Of a stretch of 64,000 nt of DNA, positions 25,103-33,689 are shown in pieces (positions within the stretch are counted from its first letter, which is position 1; every line of letters starts with the position of its first letter). Source of the stretch: Bacillus sp. J37 (GTDB lineage: Bacteria > Bacillota > Bacilli > Bacillales > Bacillaceae); contig NZ_JAEK01000004.1 in assembly GCF_000518865.1 (NCBI RefSeq), forward strand, positions 1-64,000, given 5' to 3'. Under the pieces are notes generated by a model. That model was not told the origin of the DNA. It was given only the letters and a program-made list of their open reading frames with translations, and did not search any database. The position numbers were made by a program, and so were the translations under genes.

Positions 25103-28100
25103 TTATTTTATCCTTCCAAATGCTTCTTGTAGGTAGTCATAGGATTTTTTTAGTCGTTCGTGGTAGATTGGTTGGTCCCAATTATCCCATGTATACTCAA
25201 TCCAATCTCCTTTTGCAGATGGTATTTGCTGTACAGCTTCTTTGTTTTTGCTTGAAACCACTATTTTGGCAAAAATAAAATCAATTGTTTCTGAGTTCTC
25301 TTCTAAAGGTTTCCCAGACCATAAATCACCAGTAATTTCTTTCTGACTAGGGTCTTTTACATTCAACATTAGCCACGGCAATCGGAGCTCAAGTGTTCCA
25401 TCTTTCATATAAAAATCCGCTAAAGAATTGGAATTTTCCATTTCCGGATTACCAATACCATATGTTAATTTCCCTGTTTCATAGTCTGAAAAAGGAATAG
25501 TAAGTTGTCCCTCTTCTTTCTTTATCGTCAATTCCTTATTAAGTGTTAAGCGGATTGGATGATACACCCCATTATTTTTTTTATTTGCATAATCCTTTAT
25601 CGGAATCATTTCGAGAAGATTTCCATAGTGATAATAGAACGTGTCGTAATAGCTATCAATTAGTACTCTTGACGTTTTTTCTCCATTAAGCTCTACGACA
25701 AAATCAATTCCATCTTCCTTCACATTTTCTGCACTTGGAATAGTCGACTGCCCTTGATCTTTTATTGTGTCTAACAAGATAGACGTACTAAAGTTCTCAG
25801 AGTCCCACTCGTTTTCATCATAGTCAATGCGGATAAACAATCCTTGTTCATCACTAGACAAAAATACATTCTTAATGAGATCCAGCTCTTTAACCTCTAC
25901 AACCGGTTGTTCATTCCGTTTCTCCCAATCTGAGGTTTCTCCATCAATAAGAAGTTGCTTTTCTTCTGTATCAGGATCAAAACTCAGCAAACCAAAATGT
26001 TGTTCATTCGTTTGTATATTGTCCCAAAATGGTCTGCGGTTAGGATTATCATAATCCATTGTGTTCCACGTTCGTTTGAACCACTCATCCTGCCAAGCAA
26101 ACACAAGTCCTCCAGCCATTCCTTCTTCAACAATATCTTCATATAAAGAAACGAGATATCGACCCTGCTCTTGTTCTGAATGCTGGCCCTGATCATATCC
26201 ATAAACATTTTCATGTGTTAACCCTCTGGATGCCGGGATGCCATACTCAGCTACTACTACCGGCATTTCGTGATGTTTTTTCATATCATGCAGATACCCT
26301 GCATAGTTGTTCTTTTCCCCTCGATGATCAACATAGTTCACGTACTTTTCTTCATAATTTAAGAAATCCGGGTAGTAAGGATAAATATGATAAGACGCAA
26401 ACATACCTGGATAGAAGGCTTCCTTCGCCTTAATTTGGTTTGGATTTACTGACACCATATCTTCCTCTTCACTTGGTTCAGCAGGATGCTCTAATAAGTC
26501 TGTTGTTACCCAGTTTGTAAAACTCATCGGATGCTGCCAGTTATAAGTTTCCGCCTCATATGTTGCCGTATAATCCATCATTTCAGCTAGCCATACTTCA
26601 AAAGGTGATGAGTCTGACGTTGTGAAGTACTTCCCATCATAGCTTGTTTTATCTGGGTATTTTTCATTTGTCCTCACAACAGCCTTAGGATCCCACTCAA
26701 CCCCAATAACCCAGCCTAATAAATACGGAGACAAGTCATGTACATATTTCCCGCTTGCATGTCCAGCTCTTTCTTCAATATCAGCATTTCCATGAATGAT
26801 ATCAATTGTTCGTTGTATCTCTGCTTTAAAGTCATCCATTACTTCTGGATCATATGCTGTTCTTTGCTTTTTCTCATCAAAAAAAACATCTTCATTAACC
26901 CATACTCCATGAAATAAATAGATTGGATCTTCCCGACTACTATTATGTTCATACAAAGCTTGGTAAAATGCAGGCGGATGAATTGTGTAAACACGTAGTG
27001 CATTTGCATTCATTTCACTTATTTGGTCAAACCATCGTGCATATTCTTCCTTTGTTATACCAGTTTCTCCCGGGAAAGTACCAGGTTTAGCAATACCCAT
27101 ATTTACGCCTTTTATCAGCATATCTTCCCATTTTCCATCTTTATATAATTGAAGATATTCATCACTCGCAGCACCTGTCAGTTTTAAACCATCTTTTGTA
27201 AGGATTTCTGGTTCAACGAGTGTATCTTTCTGGTTAGTGGCAGAAATCTTCTTATTCGTTAAAATTTCTGTCATCAACGGTACATATGCTTTCCAAAAGA
27301 AAGTGTCTGTTCTCCCTTCTTGTTCAAACGAAAATAACTTTTGCCACCATGAGAGACCATTCATTTGATAAATACTTGGAACCTTCTCTTGATCAACAAA
27401 ATCACCTGCAAAGTAGTAGGTATCATAAGATTGATTTTGATGATGAATAACGGCAGGGAATTGAGTTGGAATCTCATAATTTTCTAACGTTTGCTTTCCA
27501 CTATCTGTTAAAGGTAATTCAAACGTTGCTTGGACCTCTTCCTCATTTCTGGCATTCACAATATCAAACCAATAATTATACTGAACAGCCTTTTTTATAT
27601 GAAATTGTTTTTGTCCTTTGTCTGTTAACTGGAACAAAGCATGGTTTTCTGCCATATCTTTGTCTGTTAACACAACAACCTGATCTTTTTCATTAACAAA
27701 TACAAAGCCATTACCTTCATAGTCAAACGGTTCATTATATTGTGTTTCATAATTTTGTTTTACCCAGACAGGCACTTCATCATTAGTTAAATCATGAAAA
27801 TACCTTCCCATCCAACCAGTCCATTCCAAATTTAATAATTGGTAAAACTCCGCTCTGACATTCTCCTCAGTCGGTGAACCAAATGTATTAAACTCTGCAA
27901 TTAATGTTTGGTTATTCTCAATTAATGAGTCGTTTAATGATTGAATCTCCTCTTGTGTGATACCTCCATATAGAAGCTCTGAACGCTTCCCCTCCTTGTT
28001 ACCGTTCATATATTCATCCTCATAAACACCATATCCATCTGCAAGATATAAAATATCATAAGAGGATAAATCTTCCGGTAGCTCCCGGGTACGGAACTCC

Positions 28101-28360
28101 GGAGGATTGTCAGTTGGGACAAACCCTACATAATCCTCCTCTAGATTATAATTGTCTGTTCCATCCTTTTTTAACTTTAAATGGTTAAGAACCCAGATCA
28201 ATCCTTTATGTTCACGGTAAGATTGATCTGGTACCGTTTTATCAATTATAAGTACGTTAAGATTTTGACTTGCTTTTAATTGCCATATCCAAAAAGGAGA
28301 TGTGAAGATAATAAACAGCAGCAGAACTCCAACTGTTAAGAATACATTTTTTTTAGTCAT
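25103..28360 (-). CDS. Membrane-anchored glycoside hydrolase-like protein
   Basis: A protein of about 1085 residues with an N-terminal membrane segment (about 5-27) and the remainder outside. Residues about 30-390 resemble a beta-rich/ThuA-like region; about 400-800 is a TIM-barrel glycosidase-like domain with candidate acid/base Glu in GWVIGVEWDP and nucleophile Glu in PVVVAEYGIPASRG. The C-terminal about 210 residues begin LLIDGETSDWEKR, like CBM9/DOMON-type sugar-binding sandwiches. GT2 partner next to it suggests it trims or modifies the exported polymer. GTG at 28369 is possible; ATG 28360 follows AAAAGGTG. Family assignment is tentative. Confidence 0.8.
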   Translation of the reverse strand: MTKKNVFLTVGVLLLFIIFTSPFWIWQLKASQNLNVLIIDKTVPDQSYREHKGLIWVLNHLKLKKDGTDNYNLEEDYVGFVPTDNPPEFRTRELPEDLSSYDILYLADGYGVYEDEYMNGNKEGKRSELLYGGITQEEIQSLNDSLIENNQTLIAEFNTFGSPTEENVRAEFYQLLNLEWTGWMGRYFHDLTNDEVPVWVKQNYETQYNEPFDYEGNGFVFVNEKDQVVVLTDKDMAENHALFQLTDKGQKQFHIKKAVQYNYWFDIVNARNEEEVQATFELPLTDSGKQTLENYEIPTQFPAVIHHQNQSYDTYYFAGDFVDQEKVPSIYQMNGLSWWQKLFSFEQEGRTDTFFWKAYVPLMTEILTNKKISATNQKDTLVEPEILTKDGLKLTGAASDEYLQLYKDGKWEDMLIKGVNMGIAKPGTFPGETGITKEEYARWFDQISEMNANALRVYTIHPPAFYQALYEHNSSREDPIYLFHGVWVNEDVFFDEKKQRTAYDPEVMDDFKAEIQRTIDIIHGNADIEERAGHASGKYVHDLSPYLLGWVIGVEWDPKAVVRTNEKYPDKTSYDGKYFTTSDSSPFEVWLAEMMDYTATYEAETYNWQHPMSFTNWVTTDLLEHPAEPSEEEDMVSVNPNQIKAKEAFYPGMFASYHIYPYYPDFLNYEEKYVNYVDHRGEKNNYAGYLHDMKKHHEMPVVVAEYGIPASRGLTHENVYGYDQGQHSEQEQGRYLVSLYEDIVEEGMAGGLVFAWQDEWFKRTWNTMDYDNPNRRPFWDNIQTNEQHFGLLSFDPDTEEKQLLIDGETSDWEKRNEQPVVEVKELDLIKNVFLSSDEQGLFIRIDYDENEWDSENFSTSILLDTIKDQGQSTIPSAENVKEDGIDFVVELNGEKTSRVLIDSYYDTFYYHYGNLLEMIPIKDYANKKNNGVYHPIRLTLNKELTIKKEEGQLTIPFSDYETGKLTYGIGNPEMENSNSLADFYMKDGTLELRLPWLMLNVKDPSQKEITGDLWSGKPLEENSETIDFIFAKIVVSSKNKEAVQQIPSAKGDWIEYTWDNWDQPIYHERLKKSYDYLQEAFGRIK

Positions 28361-29762
28361 TTGACACACCTTTTCTTACCATTTCTCCCCAGCCTTTTTT
28401 CCCAATTACCATCTCTATCATTCCCTCGACCCTCCATATAACTGTAAGAGGACGGTACCAAAGTGTTTCTGTCATTGAAACTAGAAAAAGAATAACAAAA
28501 TGCTTTACTTTTGGATATCTTTCCATACTCCACTCCTCCAATAAAACAGATGCCATGGAATAAATAGAACCATAAATAAGGGAGAGAAGGAAAAAGATAA
28601 TGGCATACTCAACATATATGCTGCCTGTAAATATGGAAATAATTAATATGATATAACCGATTAATTCGATTAATGGTCCTAAAAACTCAACAAAAAAGAA
28701 ATAAGGCATTGAAAACATCCCTATTGATCCATACTTAGGATTAAACATCAGTTTTCGATGTTTCCATAGGCTATCAAATAATCCCTTGTGCCATCTTTTT
28801 CGTTGTCGTCGTAAGAATTTGATCGACTCGGGAGCCTCTGTCCAGCAAACTGGATCTGGTACATATATAATTTTTTTATTCTCCTTTTTTTCTTTAATTA
28901 ATCGATGAAGACGAACAACTAACTCCATATCCTCCCCAACCGTATGAGCATAGCCTCCTGCATCAATAACCCATTTCTTTGAAAAAACACCAAAAGCACC
29001 TGACACAATGAGCAGCAAATTGTTTTCACTTAATCCGACTCTACCTGTTAAAAATGCCCGGAGATACTCAATAATTTGCATAATAACAAGTGGTTTTCGC
29101 GAAAGTTCCACGTTAACAAGTTCACCATTTTGGATGTCACATCCATTTGCAATTCTTACACTACCTCCCGATGCAATCACTTCATCATCAGACTCAATAA
29201 TCGGTTTTAAAACTTTCAGGAATGCATTGCGCTCGATAATTGAATCTCCGTCAAGAGAGCAAAAATACGGATATCTTGATAGATTAATTCCAGCATTTAA
29301 TGCATCTGCCTTCCCTCCATTTTCTTTGTCGATTACGATTAGATTCGGATAGATCACGGATTGATGGATTCCTTTTACTTTCTTCGTTTCCAGCTGCTTT
29401 CGTATAACACGATTTATTTTCACCATTTGAAAACGATCGATTAGTTTTTCTAAAGTATCATCTTTTGAACCATCATTAATGATGATGATTTCATATTCTG
29501 GATATTCAATACTGATCAAAGAACGTATACTCCCATAAATTCCGGCTGATTCATTATAAGCCGGAACTAGAATGGATACCGGTTTGGTAAACTCTGATTG
29601 CAATAATTCTTCATAAGGCTCAATCTCGTCAAGTTCATATGTTTTTCGTATATGGAAAAGGGAAATAATCAACATTCCACCATAAACTGCAATAATCATA
29701 ACCATATAAATGACAATAACCCAACTGCCGACAACTAAAAAATTAGACCAATTAATTATCAT
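28353..29762 (-). CDS. Processive GT2 glycosyltransferase (polysaccharide synthase)
   Basis: A 469-residue membrane glycosyltransferase. One N-terminal helix, a GT-A domain with SILVPAYNESAG, the donor-binding DG in IIINDGSKDDT, ENGGKADALNAG, the D-x-D-like SLDGDSII, the catalytic TVGEDMEL and the processive-synthase motif QRKRWHKG, then three to four C-terminal helices. This set is shared by poly-N-acetylglucosamine, hyaluronan and cellulose synthases. No PilZ domain is present. The ATG at 29762 overlaps the HEAT gene end by 11 bases; the frame is open to 29813 but lacks a better start. Confidence 0.92.
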   Translation of the reverse strand: MIINWSNFLVVGSWVIVIYMVMIIAVYGGMLIISLFHIRKTYELDEIEPYEELLQSEFTKPVSILVPAYNESAGIYGSIRSLISIEYPEYEIIIINDGSKDDTLEKLIDRFQMVKINRVIRKQLETKKVKGIHQSVIYPNLIVIDKENGGKADALNAGINLSRYPYFCSLDGDSIIERNAFLKVLKPIIESDDEVIASGGSVRIANGCDIQNGELVNVELSRKPLVIMQIIEYLRAFLTGRVGLSENNLLLIVSGAFGVFSKKWVIDAGGYAHTVGEDMELVVRLHRLIKEKKENKKIIYVPDPVCWTEAPESIKFLRRQRKRWHKGLFDSLWKHRKLMFNPKYGSIGMFSMPYFFFVEFLGPLIELIGYIILIISIFTGSIYVEYAIIFFLLSLIYGSIYSMASVLLEEWSMERYPKVKHFVILFLVSMTETLWYRPLTVIWRVEGMIEMVIGKKGWGEMVRKGVSND

Positions 29763-30801
29763 CACCGCTCTCTTTACTAATCCATTCCTTGGCCATATCC
29801 CTGGCAAATTCATCTTTTGTTTCCTCTATTACTCTCTTTAATCGATTAATTCCACCTTTGAACTGCAGGATGGCTTTAGCAGCCTCGGCTCGAACAACAT
29901 ACTCTTGATCTGATAGTAAGGTAATAAGTTGAGCTTCAAAAACACTTAACCTCCTTACTCCAGCTACCTTTGCTGCCATCATACGCACCTGCCAGCTTGA
30001 TGATAAAAAAAAGGCGCTTAACATTGTTTCATTAATCGGCGCACCTGTATAGGCATAGGCTTTTAATGTTCGTATTTTGAGTTCTTCATCATCACGTTGA
30101 AGCAATTTTCCAAGGAGAATGTGGTGATGCAAATATTGTTCTTTTCCAATGGTTTCAATGATCATATATTGTGTTTGCTTAGATAATGTATCAAAGTCAT
30201 TGACTAACTTATTAAAGGAATCCTCCTCCAAGAGAGAAAGAATAGATAACAAAGCAAAATCAGAAATTGTTGTATCTAATTCTTTCAAATAACCTACTAT
30301 TCTTTGATCATTAAATTTAGCAAATAACCTTAGTATTTGAATTTTCTCTGGAACTGTTGTGTTCTTTTTTCTATACAAATTGTGCAATAGGTCTATCAAA
30401 TGATCCATGTAAAAATCTTCAATCGAATAAAGAGCATTCATTCTTAAGCTCCATCGTTTTTTCTTTAATTTTTCAACAATATATTTTGTTAAATGCCTTT
30501 TAGCAAAATCACTTATTCTTTGCTTAATATCTTCACTATCCAATACATCCGAGTACTCATTAAGCAACTCGATAAGTGCCATAAATTTTTCCTGACTTCC
30601 ATTTGGATTTAAAGGACCCTCATTGCCTGATTGTAAAAAATGAAACATATCTAAACGATATGTTTCTTTATATGCATCAATTTTTTTTCTTGTTTCATTA
30701 CGAATTTTCTTTTGTATAACCAAGTATAGAAATAGACTTAACAGAAGGAAAAACAACCCTAGAAACAAGATAAAAAGTAAACTGAGACTTACTTCTATCA
30801 T
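29752..30801 (-). CDS. Membrane-anchored HEAT-repeat protein
   Basis: A 349-residue protein with an N-terminal membrane helix (about 5-28), a charged linker and helical pairs to the end. The last third shows clear HEAT-type units: SSWQVRMMAAKVAGV, then DQEYVVRAEAAKAILQFKGG. It is probably a scaffold linking the GGDEF regulator and the synthase. One base separates it from the upstream GGDEF gene, and it overlaps the GT2 gene, so the genes are translationally coupled. Confidence 0.82.
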   Translation of the reverse strand: MIEVSLSLLFILFLGLFFLLLSLFLYLVIQKKIRNETRKKIDAYKETYRLDMFHFLQSGNEGPLNPNGSQEKFMALIELLNEYSDVLDSEDIKQRISDFAKRHLTKYIVEKLKKKRWSLRMNALYSIEDFYMDHLIDLLHNLYRKKNTTVPEKIQILRLFAKFNDQRIVGYLKELDTTISDFALLSILSLLEEDSFNKLVNDFDTLSKQTQYMIIETIGKEQYLHHHILLGKLLQRDDEELKIRTLKAYAYTGAPINETMLSAFFLSSSWQVRMMAAKVAGVRRLSVFEAQLITLLSDQEYVVRAEAAKAILQFKGGINRLKRVIEETKDEFARDMAKEWISKESGDDN

Positions 30802-30802
30802 A

Positions 30803-32314
30803 TTATTTCATCCTCTTAATTAAATGACCTAAACGTGTTTCAAGCTCTAAAAGCTTAAATGGCTTTGTAATATAATCATCCGCCCCTAATTGCAAAGCCC
30901 TCGTGATGTCATGTTCACTCTTACGTGAAGTTAACATCATTACGGTAAATCGCTCTTGATACGAAAGCGCCCTAAGCTTCTGTAACACTTCTAATCCATC
31001 CATTCTCGGCATCATACCATCTAAAATAATTAAATATTGCTCATTATTATTCAAATGCCATGCTGCTTCAATAAATTCCATTCCATCTTTAAATGTCTTA
31101 ATATCAACGGTGAATCCGTCCGTAAATTTGCTTTTGCTAATTAAATCCTCCAGCATTGTTCGAATGATTGGGTCATCATCCACGATTCCCACATGAATTG
31201 GTTTCTTCTTAATATCTTTATAATCAATAGCTGCTACCTTAATTTGATTTCTCCCAGACTGTTTCGCTTCATAAAGGGCACCATCAGCAATTTCAATATT
31301 CCTTGTTATCTCAGTTTCATTTGATTGGACTTCATGTATCCCCGACGAAAATGAACAGTAAAACTCTTCTTCATTTCCTTCAAAAGATATATTGGAAAAT
31401 TCCCTTAAGATTCTTTCAAGAACAAGCTTCGCTTCGTTAGCTTTTGTCTCTGGAAGAAGGATGATAAATTCTTCTCCGCCATACCGGATTATGATGTCAT
31501 TAATTCGCAACCCTTTTCTTATCGTATCAGCAAATGTCGCTAAAACCTCTTCTCCCACAATATGGCCATATGTGTCATTTACTTGTTTAAAGTGATCAAG
31601 ATCCAATAAAGCGATACAAAATGATACTCGCCTTCTTTTCAAGCTACTTACAAAGCGTTCATACGTTTGAGGTAAAAACTTACGATTGTATACTCTTGTT
31701 AGTTCATCAATCAACATGACATTATCAATTGCTTGTTTTCTCTCTAATTGACGGTTTATTCGGACAATAAACTCTTCAATGTCGATTGGTTTTTGAATAA
31801 AATCATCTGTACCTAATTGATAGCTTTTCATTCGCGTCTCTTTTGAGTGATCAATGCTGATCATAATTGTTGGTATAAACTGTTGTTTCATCTTTTCTTT
31901 AAGTTGTACCAGCACATCCCACCCATTTTTATCTTTCATGTGAATATCAATGATGACACAATCTGGATTTAAATCATAATAAGAGTTAATCGCACGATCA
32001 GGGTTAGCTACAGCTATGACGATCCAACCATGTTTTTCCAAATGCTCCTTTATATACATTAACAGCGCTGTGTCATCATCTATAAGTAAAATTAATTTTT
32101 TATCTTCAAATTCGCTTTTTCTCTCAATAATTTCATCAATATTGGAATATTCCTCATAATAAATAATGGAAATAAGAGGGAGTAGAAAAGACTGTAACTC
32201 TTCTTTTTTCCACTCTTTTTCTTCATCCAAATTTATTTGATCCATAAGCTTTCTTGCCATATCACCAGCTACTGTAAATCCAATCGTGGAAGCTGTTCCT
32301 GCTATTGAATGCAA
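30803..32314 (-). CDS. (HPt)-REC-GGDEF-REC diguanylate cyclase, main part (frameshifted)
   Basis: A 503-codon frame. It opens inside an HPt domain (HSIAGTASTIGF carries the phospho-His), then receiver 1 (LLIDDDT, CVIIDIHMKDKNG), a GGDEF domain with active-site RYGGEEF and an inhibitory RIND five residues upstream, and receiver 2 (GIVDDDP, LIILDGMMPRMDG, ITKPF). The catalytic motifs are intact, so it should make c-di-GMP. The TTG start at 32314 is not credible: the missing HPt helices are encoded in another frame from 32418, and one extra T in the run at 32313-32317 joins them. Confidence 0.88.
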   Translation of the reverse strand: MHSIAGTASTIGFTVAGDMARKLMDQINLDEEKEWKKEELQSFLLPLISIIYYEEYSNIDEIIERKSEFEDKKLILLIDDDTALLMYIKEHLEKHGWIVIAVANPDRAINSYYDLNPDCVIIDIHMKDKNGWDVLVQLKEKMKQQFIPTIMISIDHSKETRMKSYQLGTDDFIQKPIDIEEFIVRINRQLERKQAIDNVMLIDELTRVYNRKFLPQTYERFVSSLKRRRVSFCIALLDLDHFKQVNDTYGHIVGEEVLATFADTIRKGLRINDIIIRYGGEEFIILLPETKANEAKLVLERILREFSNISFEGNEEEFYCSFSSGIHEVQSNETEITRNIEIADGALYEAKQSGRNQIKVAAIDYKDIKKKPIHVGIVDDDPIIRTMLEDLISKSKFTDGFTVDIKTFKDGMEFIEAAWHLNNNEQYLIILDGMMPRMDGLEVLQKLRALSYQERFTVMMLTSRKSEHDITRALQLGADDYITKPFKLLELETRLGHLIKRMK

Positions 32315-32418
32315 AAATCGATATACTTCTTTATGTGTTGAATAATTTCCTTTTCATTAAGCCAAGATTCAAGTTGTTTTCTTACGTTCTTTACCAATAA
32401 TTGAAAATATTTATTCAT
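32302..32418 (-). pseudogene. N-terminal HPt fragment of the diguanylate cyclase gene
   Basis: From an ATG at 32418, preceded by GGGAGAGG, 38 codons read as HPt helices (NKYFQLLVKNVRKQLESWL and KEIIQHIKKYIDF) before a TAG. Adding one T to the five-T run at 32313-32317 continues the frame straight into LHSIAGTASTIGF, the canonical HPt phosphorylation motif. This is the true 5' end of the gene; the break is a single-base deletion or a sequencing error in a homopolymer. Confidence 0.8.
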
Positions 32419-32515
32419 TGGCCTCTCCCATTACTCACTATTTTTTCTAAAATCTTACTTTTAATGATGAAAATGTATCATACAACAGACAATTTTACTA
32501 GAAAAAACTTTTTGT

Positions 32516-32538
32516 TTTGACAAAATTCGACTTTTGTC
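32516..32538 (-). promoter_or_regulatory. Candidate Spo0A box / inverted repeat upstream of the polysaccharide cluster
   Basis: On the minus strand TTTGTCAAA (32524-32516) matches the 0A-box consensus TTTGTCRAA. It is part of a 7-bp inverted repeat GACAAAA-N6-TTTTGTC (32519-32538), about 100 bases upstream of the ATG at 32418. A chance match in AT-rich DNA is possible. Confidence 0.4.
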
Positions 32539-32586
32539 CTACTCATTTAGAGGTTGCGTCATCCACAATATGATAAAAGACTCTCC

Positions 32587-33270
32587 TTATTCTCGATTAC
32601 CTTGGGAAAAAATCGCTATAAACTTAAATAGTTGGAGCAATGATATAAGTGCGGCAGCTACATATGTTAAAGCAGCAGCATTTAACACTTTATTTACACC
32701 CCGCTCCTCTGCATTTGTTATATAACCCTCAGCAATCATCAAATGCTTTGCTCTTGAACTTGCATTAAACTCCACTGGAAGTGTAACGAGCTGAAAAGCA
32801 ACCACACCCGAAAAAAAGATAATGCCCAATCCAATTAAATTTAAGCTCCCTAATAAAAATCCTCCCAGCAATAAAAATGGGGCAATGCCGGATGTGAAAT
32901 TTACAATAGGAAACATTTTATGACGAAGGACGAGTGCCCCATATGCCTCATTATGCTGGATTGCGTGACCAACTTCATGAGCTGCAACAGAAACAGCGGC
33001 TATTGATTGGCTGCCATAAACTGAATCCGATAGCCTGACGGTTTTTCTCGTTGGATCATAATGATCTGTTAATGATCCTCTTATATGTTCCACCGGTACA
33101 TCATATAACCCATTTTGGTCTAATAAATTTCTGGCGATTTCAGCACCTGTCAAACCTGAGGATGCATGGACTCCAGCATATTTCTCAAAATTCCCTTTCA
33201 CCCTGAATTGAGCCCATAATGAAAGTCCAAAAGCAATGATAATTAAGAAATCCAACGGATGAAAAAACAT
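32587..33270 (-). CDS. yugP: Membrane zinc metallopeptidase YugP
   Basis: A 227-residue membrane protein of the neutral zinc metallopeptidase family 2. The zinc motif is AAHEVGHAIQHNE, with an N-terminal helix and two to three C-terminal helices (about 115-225). Substrate unknown. Divergent from mstX-yugO, as in B. subtilis. The polysaccharide cluster begins just downstream of it. Confidence 0.92.
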   Translation of the reverse strand: MFFHPLDFLIIIAFGLSLWAQFRVKGNFEKYAGVHASSGLTGAEIARNLLDQNGLYDVPVEHIRGSLTDHYDPTRKTVRLSDSVYGSQSIAAVSVAAHEVGHAIQHNEAYGALVLRHKMFPIVNFTSGIAPFLLLGGFLLGSLNLIGLGIIFFSGVVAFQLVTLPVEFNASSRAKHLMIAEGYITNAEERGVNKVLNAAALTYVAAALISLLQLFKFIAIFSQGNRE

Positions 33271-33412
33271 CGTAATTAACCCTCCTATATGTCGTAATCA
33301 TTACTTATAGTTTGAGCAAAAGCTTTATATCTACCATAGAAATTTAATTTCCATGAATTTCGCAAGCTAAATCTAAATATGTACATACTAAACATAATTG
33401 TGTAGGATGATC

Positions 33413-33430
33413 GTTCTTTTAAAGGAAGTG
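33413..33430 (+). promoter_or_regulatory. mstX RBS with adjacent SinR-like heptamer
   Basis: GTTCTTT (33413-33419) matches the SinR consensus GTTCTYT and touches the AAGGAAG ribosome binding site (33422-33428) that decides the TTG start at 33438. A single heptamer is weak evidence of SinR control. Confidence 0.35.
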
Positions 33431-33437
33431 AAACAGC

Positions 33438-33689
33438 TTGAAATTAAATGAAGAAGAAAAAAAACTTTTAAGCGAAGCGATAGATAAAATGAACGAAGGA
33501 TTAGATACATTTATCGGATTTTATAATGACTCTGAAGAAGATAAAGCATTAATTGAATTTACCGAAGACACAATCGAAACAATTGAGAAGGCTATAAGTT
33601 TCTATGGAAAAGATGAAGTAACAGCAAAAATCAATACCATTGTAAAAGAAGTGTTATCCTTTATCCCGAATAAGAAAGGAAATTCATAA
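33438..33689 (+). CDS. mstX: Mistic (MstX), short form
   Basis: An 83-residue acidic helical protein matching B. subtilis Mistic from its second helix: LLSEAIDKMNEGLDTFIGFY and a C-terminal INTIVKEVLSFIP. It lacks the roughly 27 N-terminal residues of the B. subtilis 110-residue protein, as in other Bacillus Mistics. Mistic associates with the membrane without a signal and aids membrane insertion or function of the YugO channel, with a role in biofilm formation. TTG start; its TAA overlaps the yugO ATG (TAATG). Confidence 0.92.
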   Translation: MKLNEEEKKLLSEAIDKMNEGLDTFIGFYNDSEEDKALIEFTEDTIETIEKAISFYGKDEVTAKINTIVKEVLSFIPNKKGNS

